This document shows positions 60,504-64,000 of a stretch of 64,000 nt of DNA, in pieces. Both the position numbers and the translations under genes were made by a program. Below the pieces are notes generated by a model, which had not been told where the DNA came from, ran no database searches, and saw only the letters and a program-made list of their open reading frames with translations. Where the stretch lies: positions 558,001-622,000 of the forward strand of contig NZ_BSST01000001.1 in the NCBI RefSeq assembly GCF_030161395.1, written 5' to 3'. The first letter of the stretch is position 1. The number at the start of each line of letters is the position of its first letter. Source of the stretch: Thalassotalea insulae. GTDB taxonomy: Bacteria > Pseudomonadota > Gammaproteobacteria > Enterobacterales > Alteromonadaceae.

Positions 60504-63338
60504 CTAATTAAATACGTAGTGATTTTTCCCTGACATTTTCACTTTATACATCAGGGAGTCAGCTTCTTTGAGTAGATCTGATTCCGAGGTGCCATCTTCA
60601 GGATATATAGCAATACCAATACTACAACCAATTCTTGCCTCAACTTTTGATAATTCAAACGGTTGCTGTACCAATTTCAGCACTTTATCTGCGATAAATC
60701 CTGCTTCTTCCCGACGATGTAACCCGGTTAACAATAAAACAAATTCATCGCCACCAAAACGTACTATGGTATCTGACTGCCTGACACAGCCTTTTAGCCG
60801 TTTTGCAACTTCCACTAACAGTTCATCGCCAACGTCATGACCATATGTGTCATTAATATTTTTAAAACCATCTAAATCAATAAACAATACCGAGAGCATT
60901 AATGATTGCCGCTTATGAAAGCTGATCGCCGCCATCATTCTATCTTTTAATAATACCCGGTTTGCCAGCCCGGTTAATTCGTCATGAGTCGCCATATGTT
61001 TCATTTTAGCTTCGAGTGACTTTCTTGCTTTTATCTCCTGATATAACCTGCGATTCCAGATAACTATGACGATGATGATCACTAAAATGATGATGCCTAT
61101 CTGAGCGGATAACTTCAACACGGTATCTTTGTCCAACCCTGTGGCTAGATTAATGGCAAACCATTTTTCATATATCTGTTGTTGTTCGTTGCTGGTGATC
61201 GATAACAACGCTTTATCCAAAATTGATTTTAATTCGGGCCAATCGTTACGAATAGCAAAACTATTTTGGTCAACGTTAAACTCATCTACCACAGACATAT
61301 CCAAGGTCACTAAGCTTTCCCTGCCAATAAGCTCAGATGCTGTCGCGATATTTTCAATCAAGCCCTGTACGACCCCGCGCTTCACCGCAAGCAAACCTTC
61401 TTCGTCATTATCAACCAGACGTAAATTAACGTTAGGATGATGTTGACGTATCTTATTGATCAGATGATAACCTCTAATAATCGCCAGTTCTTTACCATAA
61501 AAATCTTTAATACTGGAGAGTTTTCCTTCTTGTCGCTGATGGATCACCACCCAAGGCATATCCCAGTATGTGTCGCTAAAGAGTAAAGATTTTTTACGTT
61601 CTTCTGTCGGCGTCGCACTACCTAACACATCCACTTTTTTCGCCTGCAGCGCACTTAACATTTCATTCCAACTATCAAATAAGGTATAGGTAAAATTAAC
61701 GCCTGTTCGCTGTTCTATCAGGCGGTTAACATCAATATTAATCCCTTGAACCACTCCATTTTGATCGACAAATTCAACTGGACGCCAATCACGATTAATG
61801 CCCATATTGATCACTGGGTGCTGGGCAATAAAGTCATATTCTTTATTGGTTAGCGTCACCTGATTGGCATTCATTTGATAATAGCCATCACCAGGTTGTG
61901 ACAACCAGCGTTTTTCAATCTCGATTAGTTTTTCCACAGGCATCAGGTTAAAGCCGTCTCTGACTATTTCAGCTAGTCGACTGTTATCTTTTTGCGTCAA
62001 TGCATATATTGGTGAGATGAATGGACTACGTTCAAAGCTGTAATACTGCTCGCTTAAATTCGCCAAACTGAGTTCCATTTGCATATTCTCAACCGACCCC
62101 AACATAGCATCTATCGCACCAACTTCTGCCGCCCGTATCATGTCTTGGTAATGTCGATAGGTCATCAATTGAATCTGAGGATAGTTCTTTTTAAGACCTT
62201 GCAAATAGGGAGCCGCTTTTAAGACCCCAAGTTTCTGACCCGCAAGCTGCGACAAGCGATTGAGCTTTGTCATGTGATTCGGCAAATAAACATTAGAAGC
62301 AACCGCATAAATTTGCTGTGCCGCTGATAAGTTTGCATTTGCCAGATCATTTTCCGGATAGGCGATATGAATATCCGCCCCCCCTTGCGTGATCACCTCA
62401 ATGGCATCTGTCATTGATTGAGGAACGAATTCTATTTCAACTCCCATGAGCTCTGCCCAAAAGCGCCAGATATCAATAAATAAACCTTGAGGTTTTCCTG
62501 AGGGAGAAATCGCCATATAAGGCGGTAGTTCCGGAGTAAAAACTAACGTTAATACGTCATTTTTTTTCGCCACTCCAAGCCATTTTTTTTCAATCGCCAC
62601 TTTTTCTTGCGGGCTTATACGATTAAAACCTTGTTCAATAAATTCAATTAATGCCTGATTACCTTTCTCAACAGCGGCAACATATTTCCCCTGAGCAAAT
62701 AATACTCGTTTATAAGCAGGAAATTGCAATTGTAGATCGTTATAGCGAGGATAATTTTCCGACAACTTATCTAAATTAGAAAATGCAGCCACCTCACCTG
62801 CCAGCGCGGCACTATATAGCGCAAAACGACTTTTATATTGGCGTAACTTTAATTTTGGATGCAATAACGCGAGCTGTTCAACATGACTGGAACCGGCAAC
62901 CACGCCGATAGTAAAAGGTAATAATTGTTCAACGGAGGTCAGATTCACAAGATCCCGCTGCACCCTAATATAATTATTTAATTCAAAAAATGGTGCACTA
63001 AAGCTAAAAAACTCATTACGTTTTGGCGTTTGCTCCATCCCCGCATGAATATCAATAGTACCTGATTTGACCTTATCTATTGTTTGCTGCCAGGGTGAAA
63101 TAACAAACTCAAGTTCAACTTGTTGCTTCTTCGCCCATAACTTCCACAAATCCACCATAATGCCGGCGGCTAGTCCTTGACTATCTTGAAAATGGTAGGG
63201 ATAGGATGTTTGATTAACGGCGACGCTCAGAGGGCGACTGCTATCAATAGTCGTTTGCGCGAAAAGCTCACTACTGATCAGTAAACCAATAAGTACCAAG
63301 TTAGATACTAATATTGATTGTAAGCGAGTTAGCAGCAT
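60504..63338 (-). CDS. Diguanylate cyclase with three periplasmic solute-binding domains
   Basis: The 944-residue protein has a signal/anchor helix (SILVSNLVLIGLLISSELFA), three consecutive SBP_bac_3-type domains (about 35-255, 260-490 and 510-740, each starting with a strand such as LSVAVNQTSYPYHF, LTLVFTPELPPYMAI or INMGINRDWRPVEF), one membrane helix (IGIIILVIIIVIVIWNRR, near 755) and a C-terminal GGDEF domain. The active site is intact (RFGGDEF) with an upstream RQSD inhibitory site, so it should make and be feedback-controlled by c-di-GMP. It likely senses small periplasmic ligands such as amino acids. It is divergent from cmoA. Confidence 0.9.
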   Translation of the reverse strand: MLLTRLQSILVSNLVLIGLLISSELFAQTTIDSSRPLSVAVNQTSYPYHFQDSQGLAAGIMVDLWKLWAKKQQVELEFVISPWQQTIDKVKSGTIDIHAGMEQTPKRNEFFSFSAPFFELNNYIRVQRDLVNLTSVEQLLPFTIGVVAGSSHVEQLALLHPKLKLRQYKSRFALYSAALAGEVAAFSNLDKLSENYPRYNDLQLQFPAYKRVLFAQGKYVAAVEKGNQALIEFIEQGFNRISPQEKVAIEKKWLGVAKKNDVLTLVFTPELPPYMAISPSGKPQGLFIDIWRFWAELMGVEIEFVPQSMTDAIEVITQGGADIHIAYPENDLANANLSAAQQIYAVASNVYLPNHMTKLNRLSQLAGQKLGVLKAAPYLQGLKKNYPQIQLMTYRHYQDMIRAAEVGAIDAMLGSVENMQMELSLANLSEQYYSFERSPFISPIYALTQKDNSRLAEIVRDGFNLMPVEKLIEIEKRWLSQPGDGYYQMNANQVTLTNKEYDFIAQHPVINMGINRDWRPVEFVDQNGVVQGINIDVNRLIEQRTGVNFTYTLFDSWNEMLSALQAKKVDVLGSATPTEERKKSLLFSDTYWDMPWVVIHQRQEGKLSSIKDFYGKELAIIRGYHLINKIRQHHPNVNLRLVDNDEEGLLAVKRGVVQGLIENIATASELIGRESLVTLDMSVVDEFNVDQNSFAIRNDWPELKSILDKALLSITSNEQQQIYEKWFAINLATGLDKDTVLKLSAQIGIIILVIIIVIVIWNRRLYQEIKARKSLEAKMKHMATHDELTGLANRVLLKDRMMAAISFHKRQSLMLSVLFIDLDGFKNINDTYGHDVGDELLVEVAKRLKGCVRQSDTIVRFGGDEFVLLLTGLHRREEAGFIADKVLKLVQQPFELSKVEARIGCSIGIAIYPEDGTSESDLLKEADSLMYKVKMSGKNHYVFN

Positions 63339-63481
63339 TTCTATCCCTATTTAAGCGTTATGATCCAATGAACAGACAACTTTTATCATTAACATTTAAC
63401 TTTATTTGCAATACATTTTATAACCTACAACTTTTCAGTTAAAATACCAATACTTAAAGCTATAGTCTGACAAATTTATCT

Positions 63482-64000
63482 ATGCCGCGCTCTGAAACCG
63501 ATCTTATTTTTTCTAATAAACAAAGTAAAATTAAGGATTTTGCCTTTGATGCTCAAGTAGTTGAAGTATTCCCCGATATGATCTCACGCTCAGTTCCCGG
63601 GTATGCCACTATCATTGAGACTATCGGTCGGTTAAGTCAGCAATATGTCACCAATAATAGTAATGTGTATGACTTAGGCTGTTCTCTTGGCGCAGCAACG
63701 TTAGCAATGCGTAAAGCAATCACCGCCAAACACTGTAAAATCATTGGTATCGATAATTCTGCTGCCATGGTGGAGCGTTGTAAAATGCACATCAATGCCT
63801 TTAAAGGTGAAACGCCGGTAGAAATCATCGAAGATAACATCCTTAATACTGAGATCACTAATGCCTCAATGGCCGTATTAAACTTTACCTTACAGTTTGT
63901 CGAACCTGAACAACGCCAAAGCATGCTAAATAATATTGCCCAAGGGTTGCTGCCGGGAGGCATATTAGTATTATCAGAAAAAATTCGCGCAGAGGACCGA
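63482..64000 (+). CDS. cmoA: Carboxy-S-adenosyl-L-methionine synthase (5' part, cut by window edge)
   Basis: CmoA makes carboxy-SAM from SAM and prephenate for the cmo5U wobble modification of tRNA. The 173 visible codons start MPRSETDLIFSNKQSKIKDF, then VYDLGCSLGAATLAMRKAI (SAM motif I, near residue 60), IIGIDNSAAMVERCKMHI and VLNFTLQFVEPEQRQSML, all typical of CmoA. The frame stays open to the window edge. cmoB would be expected next. Confidence 0.93.
   Translation, partial: MPRSETDLIFSNKQSKIKDFAFDAQVVEVFPDMISRSVPGYATIIETIGRLSQQYVTNNSNVYDLGCSLGAATLAMRKAITAKHCKIIGIDNSAAMVERCKMHINAFKGETPVEIIEDNILNTEITNASMAVLNFTLQFVEPEQRQSMLNNIAQGLLPGGILVLSEKIRAEDR

Overview
The window is chromosomal DNA of a marine gammaproteobacterium of the Alteromonadales, most likely Colwelliaceae (Colwellia/Thalassotalea-like). 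This is inferred from AT-rich codon use, gene orders shared with Escherichia coli, Shewanella and Vibrio (rpsB-tsf-pyrH-frr, rimP-nusA-infB-rbfA-truB-rpsO, rsxABCDGE-nth, ruvC-ruvA-ruvB-ybgC-tolQRAB-pal-cpoB-tRNA-Lys-nadA) and the abundance of GGDEF/EAL signalling and TonB-dependent uptake. No species is named by the sequence itself.

Layout. 1-3144 (minus): translation block frr (cut by the window edge), pyrH, tsf, rpsB. 3467-4072: a small thioredoxin-fold protein. 4584-11212 (minus): rpsO, truB, rbfA, infB, nusA, rimP, preceded by a long leader with two terminator-like hairpins. 11775-20219 (plus): a CsrD-like degenerate GGDEF/EAL protein, the complete rsx (Rnf-type) electron-transport operon, and nth. 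20286-29438 is an accessory region: a complete IS30-family element, a frameshifted S41 peptidase, a divergent DUF1330/LysR pair with two palindromes between them, a complete IS3-family element, a RibD/DHFR-like reductase, an ArsR-methyltransferase-lipid A deacylase-like cassette with a clear operator, and glyoxalase I. 29505-31532: a membrane-anchored spermidine-synthase-like protein.

31820-41056 is the most unusual locus. A 1739-residue AAA+ ATPase with a long coiled coil, a flotillin (YqiK-like) and an OB-fold membrane protein (YqiJ-like) form a minus-strand operon. A degenerate zinc-ribbon protein and a four-helix membrane protein run divergently from it, and two palindromes lie in the shared promoter region. 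It reads as a membrane-microdomain/ATPase machine of unknown role. 41232-45239 carries a periplasmic molybdenum hydroxylase (two subunits) and a membrane-bound LytTR regulator.

45576-55797 (minus): tRNA-Ser(GGA) with two decayed tRNA-Ser relics beside it, nadA, three identical tRNA-Lys(UUU), the Tol-Pal operon, and ruvBAC with a near-consensus LexA box; a plus-strand small RNA candidate sits between ybgC and ruvB. 56052-58178: a TonB-dependent receptor behind a Fur-box-like site. 58358-58557: four tandem copies of a 50-bp unit. Then aspS, a diguanylate cyclase with three periplasmic solute-binding domains, and the start of cmoA running off the right edge.
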